From positions 65,010 to 129,009 of the forward strand of contig NZ_JAQTMS010000001.1 of NCBI RefSeq assembly GCF_028714215.1: a stretch of 64,000 bases of DNA, in the 5' to 3' direction. A model generated the notes under the pieces. That model was not told the DNA's origin, did not search any database, and worked only from the letters and a program-made list of their open reading frames with translations. Shown one piece after another: positions 1 to 9,768 of this stretch (positions within the stretch are counted from its first letter, which is position 1; each line of letters begins with the position of its first letter). Origin of the DNA: Rhodoferax sp. GTDB taxonomy: Bacteria > Pseudomonadota > Gammaproteobacteria > Burkholderiales > Burkholderiaceae_C. The translations under genes were made by a program, and so were the position numbers.

Positions 1-1500
1 CCGCTGGCCAGCGTGATGCCGTTGTTGATGAAGGTGTTGCCGCTGCCGCCAAAGCCCAGCGTCCCGCTCAGCGTCACACCGTCCAGTGTCCCGCCACTGC
101 TGGTCAGCGTAGCCGTTGTGCTCGATAGCGTGCCGTTCTTGATGGTGCCAGTGAGCGTGGTTAGACCACCCGTGCCAAACTGCCCCGTACCGTCCAGGTT
201 CAGCGTGCTGCCCGTGTTGTCCAGCGTTCCGGTGATGTTGACCACGCCGCCGATCGCGTGGGCTATCGTGCCCAGGCTGGCCGTGACGAAACTGCCGCCC
301 AGGTTCAAGGTGCCGCTGGCCCCCACCTGCAAGCCGCTTGTATTGGCATTGCTCCAGCTTGGCGCCGTGGCGCCGCTCGCGTTGATGGCCAGCGTCCCCG
401 CCGCCGCATTGATCACTCCGGTGGCGCTGTTGGTAAAGTTGGTCGGGCTCAGGGTCAGGGTCTGCGCCGCTGTATTCGAGCTGATCGTTCCGGCATTGAT
501 GATGCTGGCCGCCGAGCTGTCCGTAAGGCTGCCGTAGCCTTGGTACGTGATGCCGCTGTCGATCTGTAGCGTCTGACTTAAAACGCCGTAGCCGGCGTAT
601 AACGTGCCGCCCGCGTTGTTGATCGTGCCCGTGCCCCTGCTGGCAATGTGCTGCGTTCCGGCGCTGCCAAAAAACCAATTGCTGGCCCCCTTGTTCACCA
701 CCGCCCCGCTGGCCAGCGTGATGCCGTTGTTGATGAAGGTGTTGCCGCTGCCGCCAAAGCCCAGCGTCCCGCTCAGCGTCACACCGTCCAGTGTCCCGCC
801 ACTGCTGGTCAGCGTAGCCGTTGTGCTCGATAACGTGCCGTTCTTGATGGTGCCAGTGAGCGTGGTTAGACCACCCGTGCCAAACTGCCCCGTACCGTCC
901 AGGTTCAGCGTGCTGCCGGTGTTGTCCAGCGTGCCGGTGATGTTGACCACGCCACCGGTTGCGTGGGCTATCGTGCCCAGGCTGGACGTGACGAAACTGC
1001 CGCCCAGGTTCAAGGTGCCGCTGGCCCCCACCTGCAAGCCGCTTGTATTGGCATTGCTCCAGCTTGGCGCCGTGGCGCTGCTCGCGTTGATGGCCAGCGT
1101 CCCCGCCGCCGCATTGATCACTCCGGTAGCGCTGTTGGTAAAGTTGGTCGGGCTCAGGGTCAGGGTCTGCGCCGCTGTATTCGAGCTGATCGTTCCGGCA
1201 TTGATGATGCTGGCCGCCGAGCTGTCCGTAAGGCTGCCGTAGCCTTGGTACGTGATGCCGCTGTCGATCTGTAGCGTCTGACTTAAAACGCCGTAGCCGG
1301 CGTATAACGTGCCGCCCGCGTTGTTGATCGTGCCCGTGCCCCTGCTGGCAATGTGCTGCGTTCCGGCGCTGCCAAAAAACCAATTGCTGGCCCCCTTGTT
1401 CACCACCGCCCCGCCAGCCAGCGTGATGCCGTTGTTGATGAAGGTGTTGCCGCTGCCGCCAAAGCCCAGCGTCCCGCTCAGCGTCACGCCGTCGAGTGTC
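1..1500. repeat. 705-bp tandem repeats inside the adhesin gene
   Basis: Two long copies (1-705, possibly incomplete at the left edge, and 706-1410) plus the beginning of a third (1411 to about 1500) repeat with a period of exactly 705 bp (235 codons), keeping the frame. Copies differ at only a handful of bases (for example near 131 versus 836, and around 250 versus 955). After about 1500 the third copy diverges into a different beta-helix sequence. The array continues past the left edge, so copy number is unknown. Confidence 0.93.
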
Positions 1501-3365
1501 CCGTTGCTGCTGGTCAAAGTGGCCACGCTGGTCAGGGTGCCGTTTTTGATCGTGCCGCTGCTGCTGAGGGTGGTCGCCCCGGTCAGCGTCGTCGTGCCGC
1601 CCTTGTTGTCGATCGTTCCCGCAATGGTGTTGCCGCTGGACCCGTTCAGGGCGACGTTCAAGGTATATATACCGCCGAGGCCATTGATGTTGGCGCCGGA
1701 GTGGATATTGATGGTGCCCAAGGTACTCAGAGTGAGTGTCCGTGCGCCAAGGCCGATATTGTGGGTGATCACGGCCGCGCCGCCGCTATCGGCACTGCCG
1801 TTCACGACGATGGCGCCGGTACCGGTACCGGTTATTCCGCCGGAGGTCTGAAGGGTGACATCGGTCCCGGAATTCAGAGGCGCACTGATCTCTGAGTCAC
1901 CTATGCTGGACGGCGAGGTCGTTGGGTTGAATAGGCCAGCGCCGTCCACAAAAGCCCCGGCAGCGCCGTGGGTAACCGTGATGTCCGACGGGTCCAGCAG
2001 CCACAAGCCACGATTCCCCTGCCGTGCTGATGCGTCAACACGGATTCCAGCAACTTCGAGCGCGCGCTTGCCCGAAGTTTCGACCAATCCGCCATTGCCG
2101 CCCGTTGCTCCGCCCGTCGCGGAGATGCTGCCATAGGCCCTGGTCGTGTCATCCGCCCAGACGATCACCTTGCCACCATCGCCGCTACCGGTGGCGTCGG
2201 CCTTGATGGACGTCTGCTGGCCAAAGTAGCTCATGCTGGCGTTCTGCACATCCGGGTTCTTGCCCTGATAGTCACCTCCAACACGAACCGTGCCGCCGCC
2301 TTTTTCGCCCGAGACGTCGATCTGCGCCTGATCGGTCAGCGCCACACGCTGGCCCAGCACATCGACGCTGCCACCCACCGAGCCGCTGGCAACGATCTTG
2401 CCGCTGCCCTCGACATAGGCGTCGCCGGCGGCTTTGAGCACCACCTTGCCGCCCTCCAGGCTGGCGGTGGTCGCCTGAATCAGGCCGCTGTGCTTGAGCG
2501 TGCCGGCAAAGATGGCCACCGCATCGCCCTTGAGGGTGCCCAGATTGACGGCCTGATCACCAGGCGCCTGCACTTTCATGCTGATGCCTTCCAGGCCACG
2601 ACCGGTGATCTCGATTTGTTGCCCTGCGGCCAAAATCGTGTTGCCGTTGGGTGCCTCAATCAAGGCCTGCTTGCCGGTCTCCACTGCGGAGCCCAGCAAC
2701 ACCACGTCGCCACTGCGCGCCAGAATCTTGCCCTGCACCGAAACCGCCGCGCCAGACGCCAGTCCATCACCGAACAGCAAGCGCCCGGCCAGCGCGTCGG
2801 CGTCGCTCATGCGCAGGCTGGAGGCCGTAAAGCCGGCGGTGTCCACCACCGCACCGGCACCCACCGCGATACCCGACTGGTTCACCAGCACCAGTTTGCC
2901 GTTGCTGCCCAGCGTGCCAAAAAGCAGCGACGGGGTATTGGTGACGACCCGGTTGATGGAGGTGCTGGAGGCGTTGGGTTGCTGAAAATAAGTCGTGCTG
3001 CCGGAGGGAATGGAGAAGCTTTGCCAGTTGATGGCCGAGTAGTTGCCGCCGGCACCGTTCTGGGTGGTGACGGTGAGCTTGTTACCCTGGTTCAGCAGGC
3101 TGGCCTGGCCGACGATGGCGACGCCACCACCCGGATTGGCCAAAGCGCTGGACGGGATGCAGCCCCAGGCGATGGCGATGCCAAGGGACAAAGCCGTGAG
3201 AAAGGTAGTCGACTGGGGGGGTGCCGCGAGGCTGGGCTGGCGGCGGCTGGCCGTCGCGGAGCCGCGCCCTCGGCCGGAAACAATCTCGGCGACCGCCACC
3301 ATAACTCCCAAGGCTTGGTTCCACACGGTGCGGTAGATGTGGTTCAGCGATGCATGACTCGACAC
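1..3365 (-). CDS. Filamentous-haemagglutinin-type adhesin (TpsA), 5' part
   Basis: Large exported adhesin of the two-partner secretion (type Vb) class; about 1,121 codons are visible and the frame is still open at the window edge. The start is a GTG at 3365 preceded by GGAG at 7-nt spacing. The N-terminus has an extended signal-peptide region (NHIYRTVWNQALG, residues 8-20, then VAVAE), a hydrophobic signal core at about 54-76 ending in SALA, and then a TPS haemagglutination domain (NPGGGV start; NQSGIAVGAGAVVDTAGF near residue 160). The motif GLWLLDPSDITV near residue 450 is typical of this family. After it come Gly/Thr/Ser-rich beta-helix repeats, including a 705-bp unit that is nearly identical between copies. 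No TpsB partner is in the window; it may lie to the left. The C-terminus and total length cannot be seen. Confidence 0.88.
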   Translation of the reverse strand, partial: MSSHASLNHIYRTVWNQALGVMVAVAEIVSGRGRGSATASRRQPSLAAPPQSTTFLTALSLGIAIAWGCIPSSALANPGGGVAIVGQASLLNQGNKLTVTTQNGAGGNYSAINWQSFSIPSGSTTYFQQPNASSTSINRVVTNTPSLLFGTLGSNGKLVLVNQSGIAVGAGAVVDTAGFTASSLRMSDADALAGRLLFGDGLASGAAVSVQGKILARSGDVVLLGSAVETGKQALIEAPNGNTILAAGQQIEITGRGLEGISMKVQAPGDQAVNLGTLKGDAVAIFAGTLKHSGLIQATTASLEGGKVVLKAAGDAYVEGSGKIVASGSVGGSVDVLGQRVALTDQAQIDVSGEKGGGTVRVGGDYQGKNPDVQNASMSYFGQQTSIKADATGSGDGGKVIVWADDTTRAYGSISATGGATGGNGGLVETSGKRALEVAGIRVDASARQGNRGLWLLDPSDITVTHGAAGAFVDGAGLFNPTTSPSSIGDSEISAPLNSGTDVTLQTSGGITGTGTGAIVVNGSADSGGAAVITHNIGLGARTLTLSTLGTINIHSGANINGLGGIYTLNVALNGSSGNTIAGTIDNKGGTTTLTGATTLSSSGTIKNGTLTSVATLTSSNGTLDGVTLSGTLGFGGSGNTFINNGITLAGGAVVNKGASNWFFGSAGTQHIASRGTGTINNAGGTLYAGYGVLSQTLQIDSGITYQGYGSLTDSSAASIINAGTISSNTAAQTLTLSPTNFTNSATGVINAAAGTLAINASSATAPSWSNANTSGLQVGASGTLNLGGSFVTSSLGTIAHATGGVVNITGTLDNTGSTLNLDGTGQFGTGGLTTLTGTIKNGTLSSTTATLTSSGGTLDGVTLSGTLGFGGSGNTFINNGITLASGAVVNKGASNWFFGSAGTQHIASRGTGTINNAGGTLYAGYGVLSQTLQIDSGITYQGYGSLTDSSAASIINAGTISSNTAAQTLTLSPTNFTNSATGVINAAAGTLAINASGATAPSWSNANTSGLQVGASGTLNLGGSFVTASLGTIAHAIGGVVNITGTLDNTGSTLNLDGTGQFGTGGLTTLTGTIKNGTLSSTTATLTSSGGTLDGVTLSGTLGFGGSGNTFINNGITLAS

Positions 3366-3467
3366 AATGCAACTCCCCAAGCAGGTAATTCCCCTATAAA
3401 ACCTAGGCCTTTTCCCAAGAATTAGAGCACAACAGTCAAATCTGATCTATGGATGTTTTCCCCAAGC

Positions 3468-3518
3468 AGGGCCTGTTCACCCTATTTTTGCGAGATAAAA
3501 ATAGGGTGAACAGGCCCT
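3468..3518. repeat. 22-bp perfect inverted repeat
   Basis: Arms 3468-3489 and 3497-3518 are perfect reverse complements separated by a 7-nt loop. The right arm overlaps the TAG stop (3517-3519) of the HIT gene. The stem has a GC-rich outer part and an A/T tract next to the loop. Neither direction continues into a clear U-tract, so it is not a textbook intrinsic terminator, though it could still end or protect the HIT transcript. It may also be a small mobile repeat. Confidence 0.85.
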
Positions 3519-3942
3519 AAACCAGTTGCAGTTGCATCGCCTGCTCCGCGGCTTTCAGCTTGGCGCACAACTCCGACTGGCGGGCCTGGTCCGGCGGCCG
3601 TTTTGCGGCGGCCCATACCGGCGCCGGAAAATGCGTGTCCCAGTCAAAGCGGGCAATCACGTGCCAGTGCAGATGCGGCACCAGATTGCCCAGGGCCGCC
3701 AGGTTGATCTTGGTCGGTTGCAGATGCGCGCGCAAGGCCTGTTCCACCACCGCCACCGCCGCCATGCACAGGTTTCTGTCCTCGGCATCAAGGTCGGAGA
3801 ACTCGGCCACATGCGCTGTCCAGACGACCCGGTAGAAGGCCGGAAAACCGGCCTCGTCAGCCCGGATCACCCGAAATTTCTCGCCCTCGAACACCAGAGC
3901 GCCACCGGGGGCCGCGCACAAGGGGCAAGTCGACAGCGTCAT
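3517..3942 (-). CDS. HIT family protein
   Basis: 141-residue histidine-triad protein, the usual size for small nucleotide hydrolases/transferases of the HIT superfamily. The triad is HLHWHV in the context NLVPHLHWHVIARFDWD. An N-terminal CPLC pair could bind metal. The start was set at 3942 (MTLSTCPLC); a frame extension upstream to 4080 would run through a palindromic spacer repeat and reads as low-complexity protein. The gene follows the large FAD oxidase gene on the same strand at 162 nt, so co-transcription is possible. The substrate is not evident. Confidence 0.85.
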   Translation of the reverse strand: MTLSTCPLCAAPGGALVFEGEKFRVIRADEAGFPAFYRVVWTAHVAEFSDLDAEDRNLCMAAVAVVEQALRAHLQPTKINLAALGNLVPHLHWHVIARFDWDTHFPAPVWAAAKRPPDQARQSELCAKLKAAEQAMQLQLV

Positions 3943-3950
3943 GCGACGAT

Positions 3951-3995
3951 CCGGCGCCGGGCCGCCCCAAGCCGGATCAGCCCCCTCGGGGCTGA
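3951..3995. repeat. Palindromic spacer repeat, copy A
   Basis: GC-rich stretch containing GGGCCGCCCCAAGC and the palindrome CCCCCTCGGGG. It is the reverse complement of the core of the repeat at 10677-10739, so both belong to one dispersed family. It lies just upstream of the HIT start codon. Confidence 0.6.
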
Positions 3996-4104
3996 TGCCC
4001 GCGGCTCCCAGCCTGCCTGTGCAGGGTGGGACGGGCAGAAGAGTCGTTGCCTCTGGCATCGACCTGTACAGCGAGGACACGCAGTGCCGAGCGTGGGGGC
4101 CATA

Positions 4105-7100
4105 TCAAACCAGCACGCGCTCGATGCCGCCGGCGTTGGCGCGTTTGACGTAATCGGGCAACCACTGCTGACCCAGAATCTGGTTCGCCATCTCGACCAC
4201 GATGTAGTCGGCTTCCAGCAGACCGTTGTTCAAATCGTCGCCAAAACGGCTCAAGCCTTGCAGGCAGGCCGGGCACGAGGTCAAGATCTTGACGTTTTCC
4301 TTGGCCCCCAGCAGACCTTGCTGGCGCAATTGGGTTTCGCCTTGGCGAATCTCTTCTTCCTTGCGGAAACGCACTTGCGTTGAAACATCCGGGCGGTTCA
4401 GCGCCAGCGTGCCGGCCTCGCCGCAGCAGCGCTCCGACTGGATCACATTGGAACCCAACAGTGCCTTGACCGTCTTGATCGGCTCCTGCAATTTCATCGG
4501 GCTGTGACAGGGGTCGTGGAACAGGAAAGCGCCGGCGTCCTTCAGGGTGATGCCTTTCTCCAGCAGGTATTCATGAATGTCGATGATGCGGCTGCCAGGG
4601 AAAATCTGGTCGAACTCATAACCCTGCAACTGGTCATAGCAGGTGCCGCAGCTCACCACCACGGTCTTGATGTCAAGGTAGTTCAAGGTGTTGGCCACCC
4701 GGTGGAACAGCACCCGGTTGTCGGTGATGATTTTCTCGGCCTTGTCGAACTGGCCGGCGCCGCGTTGCGGGTAGCCGCAGCACAGATAGCCCGGCGGCAG
4801 CACCGTCTGCACGCCGGCGTGCCACAGCATGGCTTGCGTTGCCAGCCCGACCTGGCTGAACAAGCGCTCCGAGCCGCAACCGGGGAAGTAGAACACCGCC
4901 TCGGTCTCGGCCGTCGTCGCCCGCGGGTCGCGGATGATGGGCACGTAATCCTTGTCTTCGATGTCGAGCAGGGCGCGCGCCGTCTTCTTGGGCAAACCAC
5001 CGGGCAGCTTCTTGTTTACGAAGTGGATGATCTGTTCCTTGAGCGGCGCCGTACCGACCGTGGCCGGCGGCGCCTTGGTCTGCCTGCGTGCTATCACTTT
5101 CAGAAAGTCCGAGGCCAGGCGCTGCGCCTTGATGGCCACATTGACCATCACCGAGCGCGCCAGGCGGATGGTTTCCGGGTTGGTGGCGCTGAGCATGAAC
5201 ATGGCGGCCGCACCGGCCGGCCGGAACGTCTTCTTGCCCATCTTGCGCAGCAGGTTGCGCATGTTCATGGTGACGTCGCCGAAGTCGATGTCCACCGGGC
5301 ATGGCGACAGGCATTTGTGACACACCGTGCAGTGGTCCGCCACATCCTCGAACTCTTGCCAGTGGCGGATCGAGATGCCGCGGCGCGTCTGCTCCTCGTA
5401 CAGAAAAGCCTCCACCAGCAGCGAGGTCGCCAGAATCTTGTTGCGCGGGCTGTACAGCAAATTGGCGCGCGGCACGTGGGTGGAGCAGACCGGTTTGCAC
5501 TTGCCGCAGCGCAGGCAGTCCTTCACGCTGTCGGCGATGGCGCCGATGTCGCTCCGCTGCATGATCAGCGACTCGTGCCCCATCAGACCGAAGCTGGGCG
5601 TATAGGCATTTGTCAAGTCGGCCGGCAGCACCGGCGCGGTTTGCCGGCGCAGCAATTTGCCTTTGTTGAAGCGCCCCTCCGGGTCCACCTTGGCCTTGTA
5701 CTCGGTGAAGGGGCGCAGTTCCTCGTCGGTCAAAAACTCCAGCTTGGTGATGCCGATGCCGTGCTCGCCCGAGATCACACCGTCCAGCGAGCGCGCCAGC
5801 GCCATGATGCGTTTGACGGCGCCGTGCGCCGCTTGCAACATGTCGTAATCGTCGCTGTTGACGGGAATGTTGGTGTGCACATTGCCGTCCCCGGCATGCA
5901 TGTGCAGGGCCGCCCAGACGCGACCCTTGAGCACCCGCTGGTGCACTGCGTTGCACTCGCGCAGGATGGCCTCGAAGGCGGCGCCGGTCAGAATGTTTTG
6001 CAGCGGCGCGCGCAGCTGCGTTTTCCAGCTGGCGCGCAGGCTGTGATCCTGCAACTGGGGAAACAAGGCATCCAGATCGCGCAGCCAGCCTTGCCACAGC
6101 AAACGCACCTCGGCAATCAGCGCCAGGGCCTGGGCGACGCGGTCTTGCAGCAACTCCGCCGACGGGATCTGGCTGGCGTCGTCGTGTTTGCCCAGGGGCA
6201 AATTACCGGCGCCGAAAAAGTCTTCCAGCTCGTCACACAAGGCAATCTTGTTGCGCAAGCTGAGCTCGATGTTGATGCGCTCGATGCCGTCGGTGTATTC
6301 GGCCATGCGCGGCAGCGGGATGACGACGTCCTCGTTGATCTTGAAGGCGTTGGTGTGCTTGCTGATGGCCGCCGTGCGCTTGCGATCGAGCCAGAATTTC
6401 TTGCGCGCCTCGGCACTGATGGCGATGAAGCCCTCGCCGCTGCGCGAGTTGGCAATCCGCACCACTTCGGAAGTGGCACGCGCCACGGCGTCGGCGTCGT
6501 CACCGGCGATATCGCCGAACAACACCATTTTCGGCAGGCCGCCGCGTTTGGACTTGGTGGCATAACCGACCGCTCGCAGATAGCGGTCGTCCAGATGTTC
6601 CAGCCCGGCCAGCAACACACCCGAGCGCTTCTGTTCGCTGAACATGAAGTCCTTGATCTCGACAATGCTGGGCACCGCATCCTTGGCGTTGCCGAAGAAC
6701 TCCAGACAAACGGTGCGGGTGTGGGCCGGCTTGCGGTGCACGATCCAGCGCGCGCTGGTGATCAAGCCGTCGCAGCCTTCCTTCTGAATGCCCGGCAGAC
6801 CGCTCAGGAACTTGTCGGTCACATCCTTGCCCAGGCCCTCCTTGCGGAAGGTCTTGCCGGGAATGTCCAGGCGCTGCGTGCGCAGCGGCGTCTTGCCGTC
6901 GGCCTTGAAGTATTTCAACTCGAAGCTGGCCAGTTCGACGTCGTGAATCTTGCCCAGGTTGTGCGCCAGGCGCGTGACTTCCAGCCACTCGGCCTGCGGC
7001 GTCACCATGCGCCAACTGGCCAGGTTGTCCAGTGCCGTGCCCCACAGCACGGCTTTCTTGCCGCCCGCGTTCATGGCGATATTGCCACCGATGCAGGAGG

Positions 7101-8007
7101 CCTCGGCCGAGGTCGGGTCGACCGCAAAAACATAACCGCCGCGCTCAGCCGCATCGGCCACGCGCTGCGTCACGACCCCGGCTTCGGTCCAGACCGTGGC
7201 GACCGGTTGGTGCAAACCCGGCAGGGTCACCATCTCGACTTCCGTCATGGCTTCAAGCTTTTCGGTGTTGATGACCACGCTCTTCCAGCTCAGGGGAATC
7301 GCGCCGCCGGTATAGCCGGTGCCGCCGCCGCGCGGAATGATGGTCAGTCCCAATTCGATGCAGGCCTTGACCAGGCCCGCCATCTCGGCTTCGCTATCGG
7401 GCGTCAGCACGACAAACGGATACTCGACGCGCCAGTCGGTGGCGTCGGTGACGTGGCTGACCCGTGACAGGCCGTCGAACTTGATGTTGTCCTTGGCCGT
7501 CAGCCGGCTCAGCGCACGCTGCGCCTTGCGCCGCAAGGCGGCGGTTTCGACAAAAGCGGCATCAAAGCCCTGCACCGCCGCATCGGCCGCCGCCAGCAGT
7601 TCGCCGACCATGGCATCGCGCTCCGGGTCCAGCGCCGGCGTGCGCCGCTTTTGCACTTCGCCCAAACGGTGCCGCAGCGCTTCCACCAGCAGTTGCCGGC
7701 GGTTCGGGTTGTCCAGCAAATCGTCCTGTAGATAAGGATTGCGCTGCACCACCCAGACGTCGCCCAGCACCTCGTACAGCATGCGCGCCGAGCGCCCCGT
7801 GCGGCGTTCCTCACGCAGCCGGTCCAGCATCTCCCAGGCCCGCACACCCAGCAAGCGAATCACGATTTCACGGTCGGAAAACGAGGTGTAGTTGTAGGGA
7901 ATTTCGCGAATGCGCGGGTGCGCGTGCGGCACATACGCCGCCACGGACTCTGAATGATTGAGCTGAATGGGGGGGGTCATCGGGTTCTGTCGTTGCAGCC
8001 GGAACAT
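4105..8007 (-). CDS. DUF3683-type FAD-linked oxidase with Fe-S / CCG domains
   Basis: 1,300-residue multidomain oxidoreductase of the D-lactate/glycolate dehydrogenase type. Order: N-terminal DUF3683-like segment ([20 protein letters not shown], residues 34-53); FAD_binding_4 domain with [11 protein letters not shown] at about 225-235; C-terminal FAD-oxidase half; two ferredoxin clusters ([11 protein letters not shown] and [12 protein letters not shown]); then cysteine-rich CCG regions ([21 protein letters not shown]) like those of GlpC/LldE/heterodisulfide reductase B. It joins in one chain what is often split over GlcD- and GlcF-like subunits. No signal peptide or membrane span is seen, so it is probably cytoplasmic or membrane-associated. 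The start is uncertain: ATG at 8007 or 7980, neither with a strong ribosome site. The 2-hydroxyacid substrate is inferred from the family. Confidence 0.85.
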   Translation of the reverse strand: MFRLQRQNPMTPPIQLNHSESVAAYVPHAHPRIREIPYNYTSFSDREIVIRLLGVRAWEMLDRLREERRTGRSARMLYEVLGDVWVVQRNPYLQDDLLDNPNRRQLLVEALRHRLGEVQKRRTPALDPERDAMVGELLAAADAAVQGFDAAFVETAALRRKAQRALSRLTAKDNIKFDGLSRVSHVTDATDWRVEYPFVVLTPDSEAEMAGLVKACIELGLTIIPRGGGTGYTGGAIPLSWKSVVINTEKLEAMTEVEMVTLPGLHQPVATVWTEAGVVTQRVADAAERGGYVFAVDPTSAEASCIGGNIAMNAGGKKAVLWGTALDNLASWRMVTPQAEWLEVTRLAHNLGKIHDVELASFELKYFKADGKTPLRTQRLDIPGKTFRKEGLGKDVTDKFLSGLPGIQKEGCDGLITSARWIVHRKPAHTRTVCLEFFGNAKDAVPSIVEIKDFMFSEQKRSGVLLAGLEHLDDRYLRAVGYATKSKRGGLPKMVLFGDIAGDDADAVARATSEVVRIANSRSGEGFIAISAEARKKFWLDRKRTAAISKHTNAFKINEDVVIPLPRMAEYTDGIERINIELSLRNKIALCDELEDFFGAGNLPLGKHDDASQIPSAELLQDRVAQALALIAEVRLLWQGWLRDLDALFPQLQDHSLRASWKTQLRAPLQNILTGAAFEAILRECNAVHQRVLKGRVWAALHMHAGDGNVHTNIPVNSDDYDMLQAAHGAVKRIMALARSLDGVISGEHGIGITKLEFLTDEELRPFTEYKAKVDPEGRFNKGKLLRRQTAPVLPADLTNAYTPSFGLMGHESLIMQRSDIGAIADSVKDCLRCGKCKPVCSTHVPRANLLYSPRNKILATSLLVEAFLYEEQTRRGISIRHWQEFEDVADHCTVCHKCLSPCPVDIDFGDVTMNMRNLLRKMGKKTFRPAGAAAMFMLSATNPETIRLARSVMVNVAIKAQRLASDFLKVIARRQTKAPPATVGTAPLKEQIIHFVNKKLPGGLPKKTARALLDIEDKDYVPIIRDPRATTAETEAVFYFPGCGSERLFSQVGLATQAMLWHAGVQTVLPPGYLCCGYPQRGAGQFDKAEKIITDNRVLFHRVANTLNYLDIKTVVVSCGTCYDQLQGYEFDQIFPGSRIIDIHEYLLEKGITLKDAGAFLFHDPCHSPMKLQEPIKTVKALLGSNVIQSERCCGEAGTLALNRPDVSTQVRFRKEEEIRQGETQLRQQGLLGAKENVKILTSCPACLQGLSRFGDDLNNGLLEADYIVVEMANQILGQQWLPDYVKRANAGGIERVLV

Positions 8008-8139
8008 GACACCGGGTGGAATCGGGTCGGGCCCGGCTGGTCGTGCATATTATCGCAGCGCAGCATTCACCTACTGGCCCGGTGGACACCCTGATGGAAA
8101 CCCGGATACACCGCCTGTAAAAACATGTGTTTAATCAAC

Positions 8140-8195
8140 CTTTCTGCTTTTTGACATATTTTTGTCGCCTGGCCGTCACAAACCACGGCTATGCT
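8140..8195 (+). promoter_or_regulatory. Pho box and -10 element of the ugp operon
   Basis: Four CTGTCAT-like 7-mers lie at exact 11-bp steps: CTTTCTG (8140), TTGACAT (8151), TTGTCGC (8162) and CCGTCAC (8173-8179). The last ends 10 nt before a -10 hexamer TATGCT (8190-8195). In E. coli the PhoB box consists of CTGTCAT repeats at 11-bp pitch ending 10 nt before the -10, and ugp is a Pho-regulon operon. An AAGGAG ribosome site follows at 8212, then the ugpB ATG at 8223. Confidence 0.75.
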
Positions 8196-8222
8196 AAGCC
8201 CTCTTAATCCCAAGGAGATTGC

Positions 8223-9524
8223 ATGAAATTGAAAGTTACAGCCCTTGCCCTGGCAGCGGTTTTTGCTGCTTCCGCACAGGCCCAGACCGAAATCCAGTGG
8301 TGGCATTCCATGACCGCCGTGAATGGCGAATGGGTCAACGATCTGGCAAAGAACTTCAACGCCAGCCAGAAGGAGTACAAGATTGTTCCCACCTTCAAGG
8401 GCACTTACGACGAGTCCATGACCGCCGCCATCGCCGCCTTCCGGGCCGGCAATGCACCCAACATCCTGCAGGTGTTCGAGGTCGGTACCGCCACCATGAT
8501 GGCCAGCAAAGGCGCCATCGTGCCGGTCGGGCAAGTGATGAAGGACGCCGGCTACAAGTTCGACCCGACGGCCTATGTTTCGGCTGTCGCGGGCTACTAC
8601 ACCGCGCCCAACGGCCAGATGCTGAGCTTTCCGTTCAACAGCTCGACCACCATTTTCTACATCAACAAGGATGCCTTCAAAGCCGCTGGCATAGACACCG
8701 CCAAGCCGCCCACCACCTGGCCTGAAGTGGCCCTGGCCGCCGCCAAGCTCAAGGCCAGCGGTCACAAGTGTCCGCTCACCATCGCCTGGCAGGGTTGGAC
8801 CCAACTGGAGAGCTTCTCGGCCTGGCACAACGTCGAATTCGCCACCAAATCGAACGGTCTGGCGGGCATGGACGCGCGCCTGAAAGTCGACTCGCCGCTG
8901 CATGAGCGGCACATCGAGAACCTGGCCAACATGGCCAAGCAAGGCCTGTTCATCTACAAGGGCCGGGCCAATGTGCCGGAGGCCAGCTTTGTCTCGGGCG
9001 AGTGCGCCATGATCACCACCTCGGCCGGCTTCTACGGCAACGTCGCCAAGAACGCCAAGTTCAACTACGCCCTGGCAACCCTGCCCTACTACCCGGATGT
9101 GCCCGGCGCCCCGCAAAACACCGTCATTGGTGGCGCCAGCCTGTGGGTGATGGCCGGCAAGAAACCGGCTGAATACAAAGGCGTGGCCGCTTTCTTCAAC
9201 TACATCTCCAGCCCGGAAGTGCAGTCGGCCAGCCACAAGCGCACCGGTTACCTGCCGATCACCACGGCGGCTTACCAGTTGACCGAGAAGTCCGGCTTCT
9301 ACAAGGAAAAACCGGGCACCGACATCGCGGTGACGCAGATGATCCGCAAGGTCACCGACAAGAGCCGCGGCATCCGCCTGGGCAACTATGTGCAGATTCG
9401 CCAGGTCGAGGACGAAGAACTGGAACAGGTCTGGAGCGGCAAGAAATCAGCCAAGGAAGCCTTGCAGGCGATCGTCAAGCGCGGCAATGAGTACCTGGAA
9501 CGCTTCGAGAAGGCCAACAAGTAA
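8223..9524 (+). CDS. ugpB: sn-glycerol-3-phosphate ABC transporter, binding protein UgpB
   Basis: 433-residue periplasmic solute-binding protein of the CUT1 family. A signal peptide ends ASAQA (about residue 20), followed by EIQWWHSMTAVNGEW, characteristic of UgpB. It is expected to bind sn-glycerol-3-phosphate and glycerophosphodiesters and deliver them to UgpAE. It is the first gene of the order ugpB-A-E-C-Q, has a strong AAGGAG site 5 nt before ATG, and follows the Pho box at 8140-8179. A 244-bp repeat-rich gap follows before ugpA. Confidence 0.93.
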   Translation: MKLKVTALALAAVFAASAQAQTEIQWWHSMTAVNGEWVNDLAKNFNASQKEYKIVPTFKGTYDESMTAAIAAFRAGNAPNILQVFEVGTATMMASKGAIVPVGQVMKDAGYKFDPTAYVSAVAGYYTAPNGQMLSFPFNSSTTIFYINKDAFKAAGIDTAKPPTTWPEVALAAAKLKASGHKCPLTIAWQGWTQLESFSAWHNVEFATKSNGLAGMDARLKVDSPLHERHIENLANMAKQGLFIYKGRANVPEASFVSGECAMITTSAGFYGNVAKNAKFNYALATLPYYPDVPGAPQNTVIGGASLWVMAGKKPAEYKGVAAFFNYISSPEVQSASHKRTGYLPITTAAYQLTEKSGFYKEKPGTDIAVTQMIRKVTDKSRGIRLGNYVQIRQVEDEELEQVWSGKKSAKEALQAIVKRGNEYLERFEKANK

Positions 9525-9542
9525 AGAGCTGCTGTCCTTGAG

Positions 9543-9600
9543 CTGTCCTCCCGGCCCGGGGGTTGTCCTCCCGGTCCGGGGGTTGTCCTCCCGGCCCGGT
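9543..9600. repeat. Three tandem 20-bp GC-rich units
   Basis: Three consecutive copies of TGTCCTCCCGGCCCGGGGGT (one T/C variant) at a 20-bp period, immediately followed by the palindromic repeat at 9603. It lies between ugpB and ugpA. Confidence 0.85.
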
Positions 9601-9602
9601 AA

Positions 9603-9684
9603 TTGTCATCCCGGGCTTGACCCGGGATCCATGGATTGCGGATCGGGCCCGCCCCGGACTCCGATCCGGGGTCCGCAATGACAA
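9603..9684. repeat. REP-like palindromic repeat, copy 1
   Basis: Element with inverted ends TTGTCAT (9603) and ATGACAA (9684). Internally it has CCCGGGATCCATGGATTGCGG. Related copies lie at 12691-12746 and, inverted, at 15123-15201. It sits in the ugpB-ugpA gap, a position where REP-type hairpins often stabilise the binding-protein mRNA. Confidence 0.85.
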
Positions 9685-9768
9685 CGATGGCAATACTTGA
9701 AGTCAGCCATGACCACTTTGGCAAGCGCCCACCGTGGGCCTGGCTGAGTCAGTTCTAACAACAAGAAA

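Noticed and set aside
1..1500. Possible CRISPR or satellite array
   Set aside because: The period is 705 bp and the repeats keep one coding frame of the adhesin; there are no short repeats with spacers.
3468..3518. Intrinsic terminator call for the 22-bp inverted repeat
   Set aside because: The A/T tract is within the stem next to the loop and no U-run follows either arm, so it was kept only as a repeat.
4504..7467. 987-codon open frame on the plus strand
   Set aside because: Antisense to the FAD/Fe-S oxidase; low-complexity His/Arg/Gln/Gly/Ala composition caused by high GC, no family motif.
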